Numbered from the stretch's first letter, positions 1 through 13,168 are shown. The stretch: 64,000 nucleotides of DNA from Ascidia mentula (GCA_947561715.1 OX387202.1:7391001-7455000); one strand, 5' to 3'. Notes: generated by a model from the letters alone, not told the origin. A program made the numbers and translations.

Positions 1-391
1 TGGCAAACAGTGGAATGTTTGCAGATCTAGATACGACTTTACCTTGAAACTTGCGTCATTCCCTCACTACTATTTCACCATTTTTGCATACAGCTAGTTG
101 TAATAACAACAAAAGGATTATTTTGTCATGTTAAAGTGTGCTTAAAAAATTTGTTTACTAAATATTTACTTGAATCAGTGTTTTCAAGCTAATTTACCCA
201 GAACAAAGAAACAAGCGTTTTTAGGCACCAGCTCTTAAATACATTTAAAAAATTATATGATTGTTGATTTACCACCAAATGAAGAGTTGATATTCATGGA
301 ATTTTGCCACAGTCCAGGCTTTGTAGGGAATGACGATTTCTAAAAAGATAACAAGTTAAGATATTATAAATGTCTAAAAAAAAACGCTTAC

Positions 392-2438
392 AGTTGTGGA
401 TCCAGTGTTAAGTTCCTCTTCTATGGCTTTGGCCAGCTCCTGGTCCACCTGACTATCCACACTTGGAATCTGGGATGGACCTAGAAGCTGTGAGTTTTCT
501 TTCCATAAAGCATCTCCAACTGTGAGAGCACTTGTTAAACTTTGTGATCTTTGATAGCCTATAGGAAGAGGAAGACTGTTGTCGCGGTAACTGTTAGTTA
601 TTTGCTCAGTTGGTGAAAACAAAGAGTCTGGCCCAAAAAGAGAAGATTTCATCTGGTTTTGATAGTTGGTATTCGGATACATCGGTCTGGAAATGGGACC
701 AAAAACAGGCTGCGGAGGCTGTGGCTTGTTAAAAGTGTTGTTTGGCAATCCGTTGCTATTAAAAGGGGATGAAAGGTTGGAACTGTTATTGGAACTATCT
801 TGACTGAAAAATGATTGAAATTTGCTTCCAGTTTGGGGATAACCCTCATTTCCAGGACTGGCATGTAAGTTGGGCATCAGCATTGAAGTGGTTTTATTTG
901 GAAAGTTTGAGTAAGCTGAAAAACCATTGCTTTGATCTCCAGCACCATTCATAACAGGCCACTGAGAAGGTGGTTGTGAAGAAAATACATTTTGTCCCAA
1001 CATATCGCGAGCTGGCGTGTAAGCACTTCGACGTCCATCACCAATTGCACCTTTGTTACTTAAATTTCCTAGTTGCTCTTCTCCTATGCTTTGTTTGAGG
1101 ATGTTTAGAAGCTGTGCTGATTCAGTGTCCTGCAAACAAAATATATGCAGTCAGCATCTCTTAATAACTTAAAGGAAATCAATGCGTTTTTATGAAACTT
1201 GTTGATGTTCCACCTCGTTTGTTAATTTATTCTTTGTGGTACACATATATGTTACGAAAAAAAACAACAACATATGTTTGCAAGAAGAACATTCCAACAA
1301 ACAAAGGAACAACGAGGAATGTAAAAACTCACAAATGTTGCAATTTGGGAAAACTTCATCATCAAAGTCAAGGCATCATTTCTTCTTCCATATTGAACCA
1401 AAATTCTGGCTTTAAACCTCAGAGCATTTTGATTGGCTCCATTGCTTATCGTAAGCACTGCATGAAACATTTTTCAACATGAAAACAAGGTTTACATCAA
1501 CTAGTAAATTGAAGGTAAAGATGCCCACTTTTTTTCTTTGTTGAATTTAAGGTGTTAGGGATGTTTAGTATGGCAATATTTCAAATTCATGCTAATAAAC
1601 ATAACAAACTGTCGAAAAAATAATGAAGTACTTGCAACAATGTTTGTCACAATTTAAATTTGCGTTCTTAGCTTTAGGTGCAGATATTATATAGTTTAAC
1701 TTTTCAAAGACTATAAAACCGTTTAGTTAACTTCTAATTTCAAATCGATTTTTCCAAAGATAATTATGAAGATAATATCTTCACCATATTATGGCGATGT
1801 TAGGGAACAGTATTTGAACAATGTCTGCTGTATATTATTACAGGACCAAAGAAAATTAAAATGATTTGAAAATCTACTATAAACATATTATTTGGGAATT
1901 AATTTCAGTGTCAAAAAGTAATATCTAGACTATAATACTAATTTAGAGAACTAATTTATATGTACCCTTTTCAGCATCTTCTAGTGCAGATGAGGGATTG
2001 CCCTAAAAATACAAAAATAACAAAAACTTGAAATCATAAGGAACAGAGAAATTGTTAACAGAGTTATTCAAAATCAATATAACAGTTATTACTACACAAA
2101 ATGTATGTTTTTAACTTGCCAGGGATAACATGATACCAGCTCTTTCCATCAGAAGTCTTTCAAGGAACTTAAGGTGTCCATTTATAGACTCCTTTTTCAT
2201 GTAGGCACATATGTTTATTCCTTCACTGAGTTGCACTATTGCTTCCTGGCTGTTACCTTCCTTTGATAACTCTACGCCTTCTTCAAGTAGCATCTCTTTC
2301 AATTGTGTCAAGAATGCCTGGTGATAATGTAGGTATTAGAAAAACAACAACAATTTGTGTCAACATGAAAAAATTTCGTAATGTTTTCAAAATCATACCT
2401 CATACATATCTGGAGTACCAGACCACGGAGATGAAGAC
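392..2438 (-). CDS. ZC3H7: ZC3H7A/B-like CCCH zinc-finger protein, N-terminal part (partial)
   Basis: Exons read right to left are 2399-2438, 2120-2317, 1966-2002, 1333-1457 and 392-1129, and their phases join without a break. The first three and a half exons encode a TPR-like helical domain that follows vertebrate ZC3H7A/B closely: MYEAFL, then EGVELSKEGNSQEAIVQLSE, then ALEDAEK, then NALRFKARILVQYGR. The 738-base fifth exon is a low-complexity Ser/Asn/Pro-rich linker ending in EEELNTGSTT before a gtaagc donor. The CCCH zinc fingers expected at the C-terminus lie beyond the left edge, and the start codon exon was not found between 2439 and about 3500. Family members bind RNA, including pri-miRNA hairpins. 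The intron after 2120 uses a GC donor (CTG, then gcaagt). That choice is forced by phase, because the nearby GT would put a stop in the next exon. Confidence 0.82.
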
Positions 2439-3514
2439 CTAATAAATATGAGCCAATGTCAATATACTAAAACAATATATTGTAAAAATCTAGTTGTCCT
2501 ATTTTTACAGAAAGTAGCTTTAGTAAAAAAGCATATTTACCAGGTTGATAATTAGTATTTGCAGTAAAAATCTACTTATTATTAATGTTCAAACAGCAAG
2601 TGCCTTTTTATGACTATCTACTATAAGTGCCAAGTACAGGGGTGCATCCCCTTAAAATATCACCAGGGGTGCCACACCTCTGTTTCATTGTAAGTGCATG
2701 CAGTCTTACTCTTGTAGCTACTAATACAAGATAAAGTTTAAAAAGGAAACATCTTTTCATTTGTGTTCAATGCAAACCCATCACAAATCATATGCGTAAT
2801 ATTTTTGCATTTCTGTAATAATGTGTAACAAGCATCAACAAAATACTGAGCTTTAACAAAGTTTTAAAGATGATAGATATATTTAACCCTCATTAGCAAT
2901 GTTGTTGCTCAAAACCTTATTTGAAAGCAGCATCATTAAATAGTGGTTTGATAGTGGACCAAATCAAATAATTTTGTGACTTCAAGGAAGTGACAACCCT
3001 GACCTTTAGAAACTAACAACTTGGCATCCATGCTTGCTACATGGAGATTACATGTTTTATTCACTTATATATGTCATAATTTAACATACTGCAGAAATTC
3101 CAATCCTTGCTTTATTCTACTTCGTCTTGTTTTGCGAAAGTCCACTGTAGGTTTTGCAATTGCATTCGTCACACTAGAATATCATATAAATATGTATGCA
3201 AATAAAAAACATGTTAAAAACACTATAAATATACCTTTTATTAATTACTACCGATGCTGCCAGGCCTGTGTTATGCTACAATATGGCTCTTCTAACAATA
3301 ATTTTAGTACATCAAGCATAGCAACCAAAACATTGATGTAATAAAATTATTGTCAGAAGAGCTGTATTGTAGCAATACTTTTTATCATTCTGAAAACAGT
3401 TGCAATGAGGATCAGCATACTTTTAATTGTTTCAAAAAATATCATAACCCAAACCATGTGAACATTCATTGGTGATTTTTTAGCATAAATTATTTATGCA
3501 AGCAATGTAAAAAT
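2439..3514. other. Region upstream of the visible ZC3H7 exons, no exon recognised
   Basis: It should hold the 5' end of the ZC3H7 gene on the minus strand, but I could not find a convincing first exon. It contains a hairpin-forming repeat at 3274-3374. Short open frames here lack codon structure or family similarity. Confidence 0.4.
3274..3374. repeat. Short inverted repeat (hairpin) element
   Basis: Arms at about 3274-3315 and 3333-3374 are near-perfect reverse complements, with arm starts TGCTACAATATGGCTCTTC and end GAAGAGCTGTATTGTAGCA. A loop of about 17 bases separates them. The shape is that of a small palindromic MITE or foldback; no clear target duplication was seen. Confidence 0.75.
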
Positions 3515-4034
3515 TAGTGATGTACCGAAGCTTCGGTTTGCCTAATTTATTCCGTCAAATCATCGTTTTTGAAGATTCGGTTTCGGCCAAATGTATTGTT
3601 TTGATTACTTTGAAACAGGATAGTATTTATTATGCAAAACTTGTCTTTTCCGCGTAATTGTGTTTTACACAATTTTACAAACTGTACTAAAACTAACGAG
3701 CAATCAACAATGCCTTTTCAGTGACGTAACAATAAAACTGTCACAGAGACGAATTATTATTGTTATGCAAGTCTTTGCATTTATGGTCTCCAAGGAAATA
3801 TCAAAATTTGTGGTCAATAGGGTTCATGAAAGTATTATCGTTTTGCCCATGTCAGGTACAAGATTAGTAATACACTTGGAAACTAACAACAAAGGCCAGG
3901 ACAACCTTAAAACTCAAAGAACTGGTAATATTTAAACAAATATCTTGTTGTAGCATGAGCATACGTGTATGTGTTAGGTCACAAATGATGCCCTTCGATT
4001 GGGCCAAATTTATTCTTTATTTGGTACAACACTA
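3515..4034. mobile_element. hAT-like non-autonomous DNA transposon (520 bp)
   Basis: The ends are inverted: TAGTGATGTACC on the left and GGTACAACACTA on the right. They are flanked by 8-bp near-identical duplications, gtaaaaat (3507-3514) and ataaaaat (4035-4042), as hAT elements make. A related copy lies at about 24300-24767; both share the internal blocks around 'gtgacgta', 'ttatcgttttg' and 'gacaaccttaaa'. No transposase frame is present. Its right end lies just downstream of the RRM gene stop and supplies an AATAAA motif on the minus strand. Confidence 0.75.
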
Positions 4035-4061
4035 ATAAAAATCTAAGATTCTGTGAGTTAC

Positions 4062-4851
4062 TTATTCATACCAAGCATTTGTTGTGACTGTTTGAGCCTC
4101 TGAATTGGCATGACTAGTTTCAGGTGGGGGAGCAGCCACATCTTTCCAAGCTTGAGTTCTGGGTGGTGGTGGTGGGGCTGGAGGAGCGGGGGAAAGGTTT
4201 TCTAAAAAACGAAATAAAAAAACAATTTATCCAAGTTTTGTGAAAAAAAATCTTTCCAGAAAAAGGAACAGTTTGAAATGGAAAATAATATTTTGACAGA
4301 GAAAGTCTAGCTTGTTTACCTGGCTGGGGTAATCCGTTCATTACATCACTTTGATATCCATCACGCTTGGTTACTGGTTTCCACGTGCTGTTTGCCTTGT
4401 TATTGTTGTTATTTGCAAATTCAACTGACAGCACATTCCCTCGAAAAGTTTCCCCGCTCAAATTGCGCACAGCATTATTAGCCATGGAGGGAAAGCGCAT
4501 GTGCACAATTGCATGGTCACTCATTATACGACATAATGTCACAGTGCCAAACTTTTTGAAGAGTTTATGCAGATCCTGCGATGTGATTCCGCTTGGCAAA
4601 TTTTTTACAATCAACTGGCATGATTTCATAGATCGTGAAGTAGAAAGCTCAACACTTAACTTGCTTCCACAAAGGTCATATTTATCCAGTGCACTAATTG
4701 CTCGATGTGCATCTGATTCATTGGACATATGAACAAAGCCATAGTCCCGCAATATATCACAATCAGACACTGGGCCATAATTTTCAAACAGCTCCCGAAG
4801 CTGTGCTGAAGTCACAGCCGGTGACAACCGGCCCACAAATATCTTAACCAT
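4062..4851 (-). CDS. Two-RRM RNA-binding protein, RBM4/RBM14-like
   Basis: Two coding exons, 4320-4851 and 4062-4201, give about 223 residues. RRM1 starts at residue 2 (VKIFVGRL as RNP2; GFVHM as the RNP1 core). RRM2 starts near residue 78 (LIVKNLPSG; AIVHMRF). The spacing and sequence of the two domains resemble RBM4/Lark and RBM14, which regulate splicing and translation. No CCHC zinc knuckle of the RBM4 type is visible, which leans toward RBM14-like. The tail is Pro/Ala-rich (PAPPAPPPPPRTQAWKD) and ends WYE. The splice joins CCAG (gtaaac donor) to a tttttttag acceptor and keeps frame. A minus-strand AATAAA inside the adjacent hAT element (near 4014-4020) may be the poly(A) signal. Confidence 0.82.
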
Positions 4852-6630
4852 ACTGTGTCTGAAGAATATTCACACAAAAACAATATTAATTAAAAAATAT
4901 ATATACTTTAAAATTAGGATACAGATTTAACTTGTCTGATGTCTTACTCAATAAGCTTTAGCATTTTTAGCAGTGTACCTGACTGGAAATTTTGCAGTTT
5001 CTGCTTAGGATTGTTTTGGCGAACAGTAATTGTACTAACTACTCCAGATTGGAAACAACTTTCACAAAAATTTGCCGACAATGCACGCAACAAAAAATTA
5101 GCTAATGCATTAACATACGATAAACACTGTGATCATACACGCAATTAAGGAAAAAAAAACCTCCACACAAATAATAAACTTTCCAATCTGGTAACTATCA
5201 AATAAGGTAGGCCTATAGCATATGTGATATATTAGATATTTTTTCTGAAAACATTTTTAAAAATAATTAAAATATGTGCACAGAGGACTTATTCTTTTAA
5301 ATATCTTATATTTCTCATATTCGTTATTCACATTGGAATCCATTGGGCAAAATAAAATGATAAGCAGAGCAGAAAAGAGTAGCTACAACTACAAGCATGA
5401 TAAATTATAAATACAATATAATTTTTTTTTAATAATGCTAAAGAAAATTCTTTCAATACCAATATTAAGTTCTTTTGGTATCTTTCTATAAAACCTCAAT
5501 AAAAGCTACCTTGGTCATTGGTGTCAAACAATGGTCATGTGACCTTTGTCTGCCGAATTTTAAACACCGCTTTTATCTTTACACAATCCATATTAGTAAA
5601 ACAATTCAACGACTAATTACAAACACTTATGCTGATGTCCCGAGTATATTCTTTTGCGCCATACACAAATAACACGTAGTATGTAACGTAAGCATTACAT
5701 GAGAAACAAAAGACTTCAAAATTCGCCATTTTAGAGGGAACGATGAATAAACGGATTTCCCCCTACGATTCGAATTTTCACACTTGTTCAGTACGGGAGT
5801 CACGTTGGCAAATTGCTGATGAAGGCTGTGTGTACTTTTAGAGTCACTGTTGTAATTATGTTAATTTTATATGATGAAATTATAGCAGTTTCACAATTTT
5901 GTTGAGGTTCTGCGTAAGTACTGGCAAATTATTGCTATATGGTTTTGATAAACTCTCAATGAAAAACGTTGGAATGTTTCAATCCAAATTTATTTTATGG
6001 CAAAATGTATTATTTTAATTGTTCTGCAAGTATTAAATATTATTAACAATATCGTATCTTGCTCTCATAGAAAAGTCGTTATTGTGTAAGCATGATGTGG
6101 CGGGCAATGTTTGTACTCGTATTGATGACACGCGGAAATTCGTACACACACAAGTTGGGCCTAACTTGAATACTACACACTAATCGTTATGACAGTGTGC
6201 TTTGTTTTCTTCCTCGCTCGATTTTGTCAACAAAACAAAACGGAACCGCATTGCTCTGCGACTGCGTAGATTTGTGTGTAGATTTGTGCATAGGAAAATA
6301 CAACATAATGCTTGTGTATTTTGTTTGGGTTTATATCGCTCTAAGTGTCTGGAAACAAAACGATTGAAATTGTGAGTGAATTTAGTTGATAACACGTAAC
6401 AGCATAATCGCACAGAAAATAATTAAGCCTGTTTCAGCATATCCAAATCTTTATTTTGCCTTTGTTGCGTAAATTGGGTAATACTTTATGTTGGGGCCGC
6501 ATAATTTTCGGACTATCAACAAAAGATTAATTAGTTAAAAATAATTTTGTGTTAACAAGCAATATTTGCTGCTTTTAAGGTGAAACAATCTTGTACTAAA
6601 CATTTGTGTATGTATAAGAAGTAATAATAA
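4852..6630. promoter_or_regulatory. Divergent intergenic region between the RRM gene and UBALD
   Basis: The two genes are transcribed away from each other, so both promoters must lie in these 1.8 kb. A 5' untranslated intron of the RRM gene is possible, because an AG lies eight bases before its ATG. No TATA box, CpG-dense patch or further exon could be identified with confidence. Confidence 0.45.
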
Positions 6631-7359
<729 letters not shown>

Positions 7360-10300
7360 CAGCTTGTTCATCAATGAATAGCGATGATAATCTTGACTCT
7401 TTAAAAGTAAAACAATTTCCGATCACAAACTAAGACAAATGTGCATGGAAACACTGATTGAGAATGTTACATAACCAACACCTACAAAAACCATTGTTTG
7501 TATAGATGGCATATAGAAGGAATACTTGCTGTATGAGCATTTCTTCTCAATTTTGTGTAACATTGTCATATCTATACAAATGCACATAATGCTGTCAATG
7601 TTATGCAGATAATGCTATTGTGACAAGCACTCTACATTTTCCATAGACTTTAAGCCTAATGCAATGCTTAACAAATTATTCATTTGTTTCTAACTTAGGT
7701 AAAATAAAAAATATGATATGAGGAGCTAGGATTTCTCTCCTTTAGTATTTTGTCCTTTAAGTCACCAAGAATGGGGTCAATTGGCGATTGTCATGACCTT
7801 TTTTGTTAAAATGTATTTTTTTTAAACCTGCTAAGTTGCTATATGGTCTAAATATTTTTCTGTGGCATGGTCATACGTAGAATACCGGATTGCTTGCAGG
7901 CATATTCAGTCTGCACTAGCCTGGTTTCACTGTGTCTCTGTGTATTGGCATACAAACACCTGACAAATCACATATTATGTTGTAAGGGGCTGTGAAAACG
8001 TGGAAGTATTTTACTTGTCATATTTTTTCCACATTAATGCCTATTTTTGAATAAAACACAAATGTGTCTTCTGAAATTATATTCTGCAGCATTTTACATG
8101 ATGATTTGTGAATTGTTGGTTGTTTTCTTTGACCTTAATTACAATATGCCAGCAGAACTCACTACTTTTTACACAGCCTAACTAACTTATGTAGAAAATC
8201 TTTATATTGCAAATAAAAACAGATCATGCTTTTAATAAGAGCTGGTTTAAACGAGTTTATAACATGGCAGTTTATTAAAATTTTGGAAATATGGTTTGGG
8301 GGAATCAGTTTGCTAACTTCTCTGTAATAAAGCCTACTTACGAAATACCCATTTACATTTTTTGATGTATTGACACACTAAAAGCATTTAAACTGCTTTC
8401 TTAAACTTAACAATTTGTAGGTTTACGGCTTCATTGTCCTTTTTCATTCACATACAGTTGTTATAAGTGTTTCGGCATGCACTGCATTTTTTTCAATGTT
8501 TCTTAACAACTTGCTAAAGTGATTTAAATTGCAAGGGGCAGGAGACATGTTGTATTGTGTATGTGTTGCACATTTCCGTGTGTATCTAAATAATGAATTG
8601 TTCTTACAAATATTCGCTTCGAATTGATGTCACAGTTTGCCATCTCCTGTTCTATTTTGATTCTCATGATAAGTTTTGCAGTGCCTGAATGCTATTGTAT
8701 GCACCTTTTTGTTTTGGAATATTATTGGTGCCAATTGGCAAATCTAAGTTTGAAAGCCACAAAAAGTGAAATATTGTTTGCAACCTGGTCTGGCTTAAAG
8801 TTTGTTTGATCATGTGAGCCTTGTGTTGTTTATCTCAACCTTCCTACTTTTTGTTTCAAACTGACAAAATAAAAAGCCTGTAGATCTGTGTGATACAGTG
8901 TCCAGACCTTTAAAAAATAACCACAAATTTATGTGTTTTTGTAAAGTGCCACACTTCAATCTAAACGTAAGCTTTCCTATGGGCTGCTAACCTTATTTTT
9001 GGGTTTCCGTTTCCAATCATTCACCCAAAGCAAAACCTTCATACAGAGTATTAAAACGTGGTTATGACGATGTGTATCGGTGTTTTAGGTTTCGTTTTTG
9101 TAAAATTTCAAGTAAGTCATAAGGAGATATCACATGTTTATTATTTTCACAAAATAGTGCTGCGCACATGAACAGCAAACATCCGAGTAAAATTTCATAG
9201 ACAAGCACAAAACCATGAAGGTTACGGAGTTCGGCGCCCACATCGGCAGGTATATCCAGGTAAAAAAAAGTCGAGTTTGTCGCCGAAGCGATGACTTTGG
9301 AAAACATGGAAATCCTGATGGTGAATTTCTTTGCAAAATTCATAACGTTTCTTGGCCACCCGGTCGTGCTAATCAATTAGCGCCTTATAAGGACTGTCTA
9401 ATGGCGAAAGTGTAATTCGAAGGTGGTTTGGGATCAGCTGGAGATTGCGCCTTGAACAATGCAAGTTTTGATGATGTGATCATATATCGCAGATGTTGCA
9501 AGATTGCCAGATAAAAAAATTTATAAACGGTCAAATCGACCGTAACATCTTTTGCGATGTTATTCACAAAAGTTTTTTTTGTAGTTCACAACTTCACCAG
9601 AAATGAGGAAATATCGAATAATAGTAGCCTACAACCAAACGCAAAAATTTAGTCAATAAGAATTGTGATTCACAGTCCACAATGGTGTTATTTATAAAAA
9701 TAAGAAACAAAGTAATAGGGCAAAAAGGTAAAATAATTGTTTTAAACGGACTGTGGTGATATTATATTGACATGTCACAGTTGGTGAAAAGATTGCTGCA
9801 AATAAATGCAACTTGTTTCGAACATTGTCTTGTCATTGAGGAATATGACTAAGCTGTCTGCTGAGCTCGGCAATTCGTGACTCCGCTTATTGTAGCTCTT
9901 TTAACTGTCTTTTCTGCGGCTGCTATATCCTTGTCTGGCAGTGCGTTTTTTATGCTGTGGCGTTGAGTGTGCGATTAAATAAGCCTTGATCTTTTTAAAA
10001 ACGACAACAGGTGGACACCAAGCTTACCTGTTATGTTTTTTGTTAGTGCCTTTAACCAAGTTAGAAAAAAATTGTAAGGTATAGGGTAAAAAGGCCCATT
10101 AGTATTTCTAAAAATACAAGGAAACATCAGTTTCTTTTCATACCGTCACTGATATATTCTTACTCTCGTCGGTCTACATAGTTTGGGACCATTTAATTGC
10201 GTTCTGTAATAAAAATGTAACGGTAAATAGAAATATTAAACTCATTCATTTGCGGCGTGATATTATTTCAGATAACTTTGAAAGTCTTGTTGATAAATCG

Positions 10301-10950
10301 TAATGTTTATTAATCAGCATTATGGTCACTTCTTCTTATATACAGAGCAATGTTTCAAGTATAAAAGAAATACAGCGGCCTCCAAATACGCACTAAATTT
10401 AACTGGAATACACAAAACATAAATTATTGATTTCCTTCTACCTAAAAGTCTCAAAAAACAACAAACAGTGTTAAACAATATTTATCTTGCAGTATGACCA
10501 TTTATGTTGTTTGTGATGTTTAGTATTGTTCACTTTATTTGTTAAAATACATAAAGTTGGCATAGGCATTTGGAGTTCGTTAATAGGTTTAGTGTTTTAA
10601 CAGCTGATTTGTTTTTTTAGACGAAACTGACAGATTTTGCAGCTGTCTAAGTTTGGCTCTAAAAAAAAAGGTACCGAGAAAAAAGCGAAATAGTTTGCAA
10701 CTACAACTTTTGCAATTAGTTTATGATGCACAAGAGCTCTAGTCGTTTCATGTATTTTCTTCGTGTAATAATGTAATTGTGTGGTAACGTACTTCTTCAT
10801 GTTTATTGCTGTGTTAGTGCAATTGTGTTTAAACGTACCTGATGTTTATTTCAGTGTTAATGCGATTGTCTTATATCATACTGCCTCATGCATATTTCTA
10901 TATTAACGCACTTATATTTTGACGCACTTCTTGATGCCAGTCACTATATG
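7360..10950. other. UBALD 3' flank and gene-poor intergenic DNA
   Basis: Several AATAAA signals (for example near 8050 and 8866) could end the UBALD transcript. No convincing conserved gene was recognised, apart from a weak open frame near 9062-9376 listed separately. Confidence 0.4.
9062..9376 (-). CDS. Unrecognised open frame with one hydrophobic segment (possible exon)
   Basis: The frame is slightly GC-richer than its surroundings. It contains a strongly hydrophobic stretch, FVLVYEILLGCLLFMCAALF, that could be a membrane helix reminiscent of MARVEL or tetraspan proteins. A gtgaaa donor-like site follows that helix. The opposite strand is also open over 9215-9415, so the coding strand is uncertain. 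No partner exons were found. Confidence 0.15.
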   Translation of the reverse strand: MISTTGWPRNVMNFAKKFTIRISMFSKVIASATNSTFFYLDIPADVGAELRNLHGFVLVYEILLGCLLFMCAALFCENNKHVISPYDLLEILQKRNLKHRYTSS

Positions 10951-11355
10951 CGATTTCTTCAATTTGCTTTTAATATATTTTGTACAGTGTTTTATTATTA
11001 AACTGTTTTTTTCAGGCACTGTGTTTTGTCGTATTTACTTCAAATACATTTGCAATGTTTTCTGGAAATTAAATTTTCCAGAAGTAACTAGTAAACGTAA
11101 CATGAAAAACGTAGTCATTTCGCCACAAGCTGCCTGTTTCAATGTTTACATGCCACTGTTCGATTTCTTCAATTTACTTTTAATACATTTTGGGCAGTGT
11201 TTTATTGTTGAACTGTATATTTCTCTATTTCCCAGGCACTGTGTTATGTCATATATTTCCACCATTTTAATAAAATTGCACTGTTTTATTGAAATCGAAA
11301 ACTAGTTGACACGAAAAACGTAGTCATTTTGCCACGGCAAGCTGCCAGCTTCACT
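10951..11355. repeat. Two-copy tandem repeat, unit about 210 bp
   Basis: The block beginning CGATTTCTTCAATTTGCTT at about 10951 recurs in diverged form at about 11160. The following block (GAAAAACGTAGTCATTT, near 11104) recurs near 11313. The unit is therefore about 210 bp, present twice, with visible divergence. Confidence 0.65.
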
Positions 11356-11408
11356 GTTGAAATAGTCGCGAAAGTTGTCACGAACACTATGTGCAAACTT
11401 CGGCCGCT

Positions 11409-11738
11409 AAATGATATACCCGCAACAAAGAGTTTTTGCTGACAAAACTTCGCCACGAATAATCATCAGTTTCACCATGGACAGATTCTACACCTTTTAC
11501 AATGCGTTCTTCCATCGGGGAAAGGTGGATTATTAATGATCGTCAAGAATTACCATAGAAACGCCCATACTACGGTACTTCTATAACACGAGAATTGATG
11601 AAAATAGTAATCCCTGAATTAAACATGATGTTATACCGCGAAATGATATACCCGCATCAAAGTGTTTTTGCTGACAAAACTTCGCCACGAATAATCATCA
11701 GTTTCACCATGGACAGATTCTACACCTTTTACAATGCG
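11409..11738. repeat. 98-bp direct duplication at the edge of a transposase remnant
   Basis: Positions 11409-11506 and 11641-11738 are nearly identical (both run from AATGATATACCCGCA to TTTTACAATGCG). They are separated by 134 bp of unrelated sequence. The second copy lies inside the Harbinger-like fragment on the minus strand, so part of that coding remnant was copied locally. Confidence 0.8.
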
Positions 11739-11925
11739 CAAAAGGTTGTGCAGGACGCAAATAGCCTTTATAACGTGATCCGCATACTTCGGGGCCATCC
11801 GAATTGGTGCTCGCAACACTTGAACCCTTTGAACCAATAATATTCCAAATGCGTTTTCGGGGCACATTCTGAACGTTCGAAAAAAAGGTTGGTCTCATCG
11901 TTCGCATGTCTGGCTGATACACTTG
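11595..11925 (-). mobile_element. PIF/Harbinger transposase fragment
   Basis: On the minus strand the translation ENAFGILLVQRVQVLRAPI, then ADHVIKAICVLHNLLR, matches the C-terminal part of Harbinger (HARBI1-type) transposases. Those typically read VENAFGIL, then RPI, then CCALHNFL. Only this end is recognisable, and the upstream reading frame is shifted between adjacent pieces. It is a broken DNA transposon copy; no terminal repeats or 3-bp duplication were identified. Confidence 0.7.
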
Positions 11926-12109
11926 ACACAGGCTGATACACTTGGTATAATCGACAATAAAATGGCTGTCAAAATATGTTTTAATAGCGATTTACAACAG
12001 ATTAAAAAATTTAGAAATGAATAATGTGACCTTGCAGAACATTCACGGCATTAAAGTTTGTTTAAGTTAAACTTTCCAATATATGTGACTCAAAATTCCC
12101 AAATTAAAT

Positions 12110-12512
12110 TACCGGTATTTTACGGACCATAAGGCGCAACTTAAATCCTTTTTTTCCTCATAAATTGATCGTGCGCCTTATAAGCCGGTGCGCCTAATGT
12201 ATGGATCAAGTAGTGCTTTATTGCCTACACTCAAAACCAGTCCCGAAACTATTATAAATAAACCACCGTCTTACACAATAAACTACGGTAAAAGCAACTA
12301 GCAACTGTGATATTCATACTGTTGTGACTTGCTTACATTTACTACGTAACAAGTTTTTGTTTAATGAGCTTTATACGGTAACCCATACTCCTTAAAATAC
12401 GTTGCGTTCTGTAGCCCGGTGCGCCTTATGTATGAACAAAAAACTAATCAAAGCAATTTATTGACAGTGCGCCTTATAATCAGGTGCGCTTTATGGTCCG
12501 TAAAATACGGTA
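12110..12512. mobile_element. MITE with about 29-bp terminal inverted repeats
   Basis: The left end TACCGGTATTTTACGGACC is the reverse complement (one indel) of the right end GGTCCGTAAAATACGGTA. The match continues inward through 'ataaggcgc'. Subterminal copies of 'gcgccttata' recur on both sides. Length is about 403 bp with no coding capacity. A TA duplication is possible but cannot be told apart from the termini. Confidence 0.75.
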
Positions 12513-12787
12513 CTGCAAAAACTACATTTTAAATTCAACTTCGGTCATAAATAACAAGCTAATTGTCCTTACCAAATCATAACTGAAAAAAATTGTGCAC
12601 CACTCGTTTACTTGTTTTCCTAATTTCCTTAAATCAGAAACAAGTTCCTTAGATTCCTTGATTTGCATACAATCCGCAAATTACAGGCAAATGCAATGTA
12701 CATTTTTAAGTTGCATAGAAAGGAAGATACTTTTACACCGGGTCACAAAGTTTCTTCCAAACTTGATCCACATATAAGCCTATATAA

Positions 12788-13160
12788 CAGTGGTTCTCAA
12801 ACTGTGGTACGCGATTTAGTCTACTCTATACAATTTGCCGCACTTTGCAGAAGCCAAAACCGCTGCAAACACATGATGTCGGTTTTCTTTATCGTGCATT
12901 TGGGACGCAAAAGTATCAACGTGAAATCGTTGCACTGTTGAAGTAATTCTGACATCGTGTATTCAACTGTGCAACAATTTCACGATGATACTATTGCGTC
13001 ACAAATGCACAATAAAGAAATCCAAGCAACTGGTGATATTGGCTAAATTGTTATTCATTGGTGATATGTCATAACAGTTATGGTATAGTAATACGGTGGT
13101 ACGCAGTGTATTAAAAAACAAATGAGCGGTACTTGATTGGAAAAAGTTTGAGAAACACTG
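12788..13160. mobile_element. hAT-type MITE with perfect 8-bp target duplication
   Basis: The ends CAGTGGTTCTCAAACT and AGTTTGAGAAACACTG are inverted and typical of hAT elements. The 8-bp CTATATAA occurs on both sides (12780-12787 and 13161-13168). The middle holds a second, internal foldback: an arm near 12885-12942 (TTTCTTTATCGTGCATTTG) pairs with one near 12961-13020 (CAAATGCACAATAAAGAAA). Confidence 0.9.
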
Positions 13161-13168
13161 CTATATAA

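Noticed and set aside
4367-4732. Plus-strand 121-codon open frame within the RRM gene
   Set aside because: Shadow frame of the well-supported two-RRM exon on the minus strand.
9215-9415. Plus-strand open frame over the possible membrane-protein exon
   Set aside because: No similarity, no splice partners, and it overlaps an equally open frame on the other strand; neither is supported.
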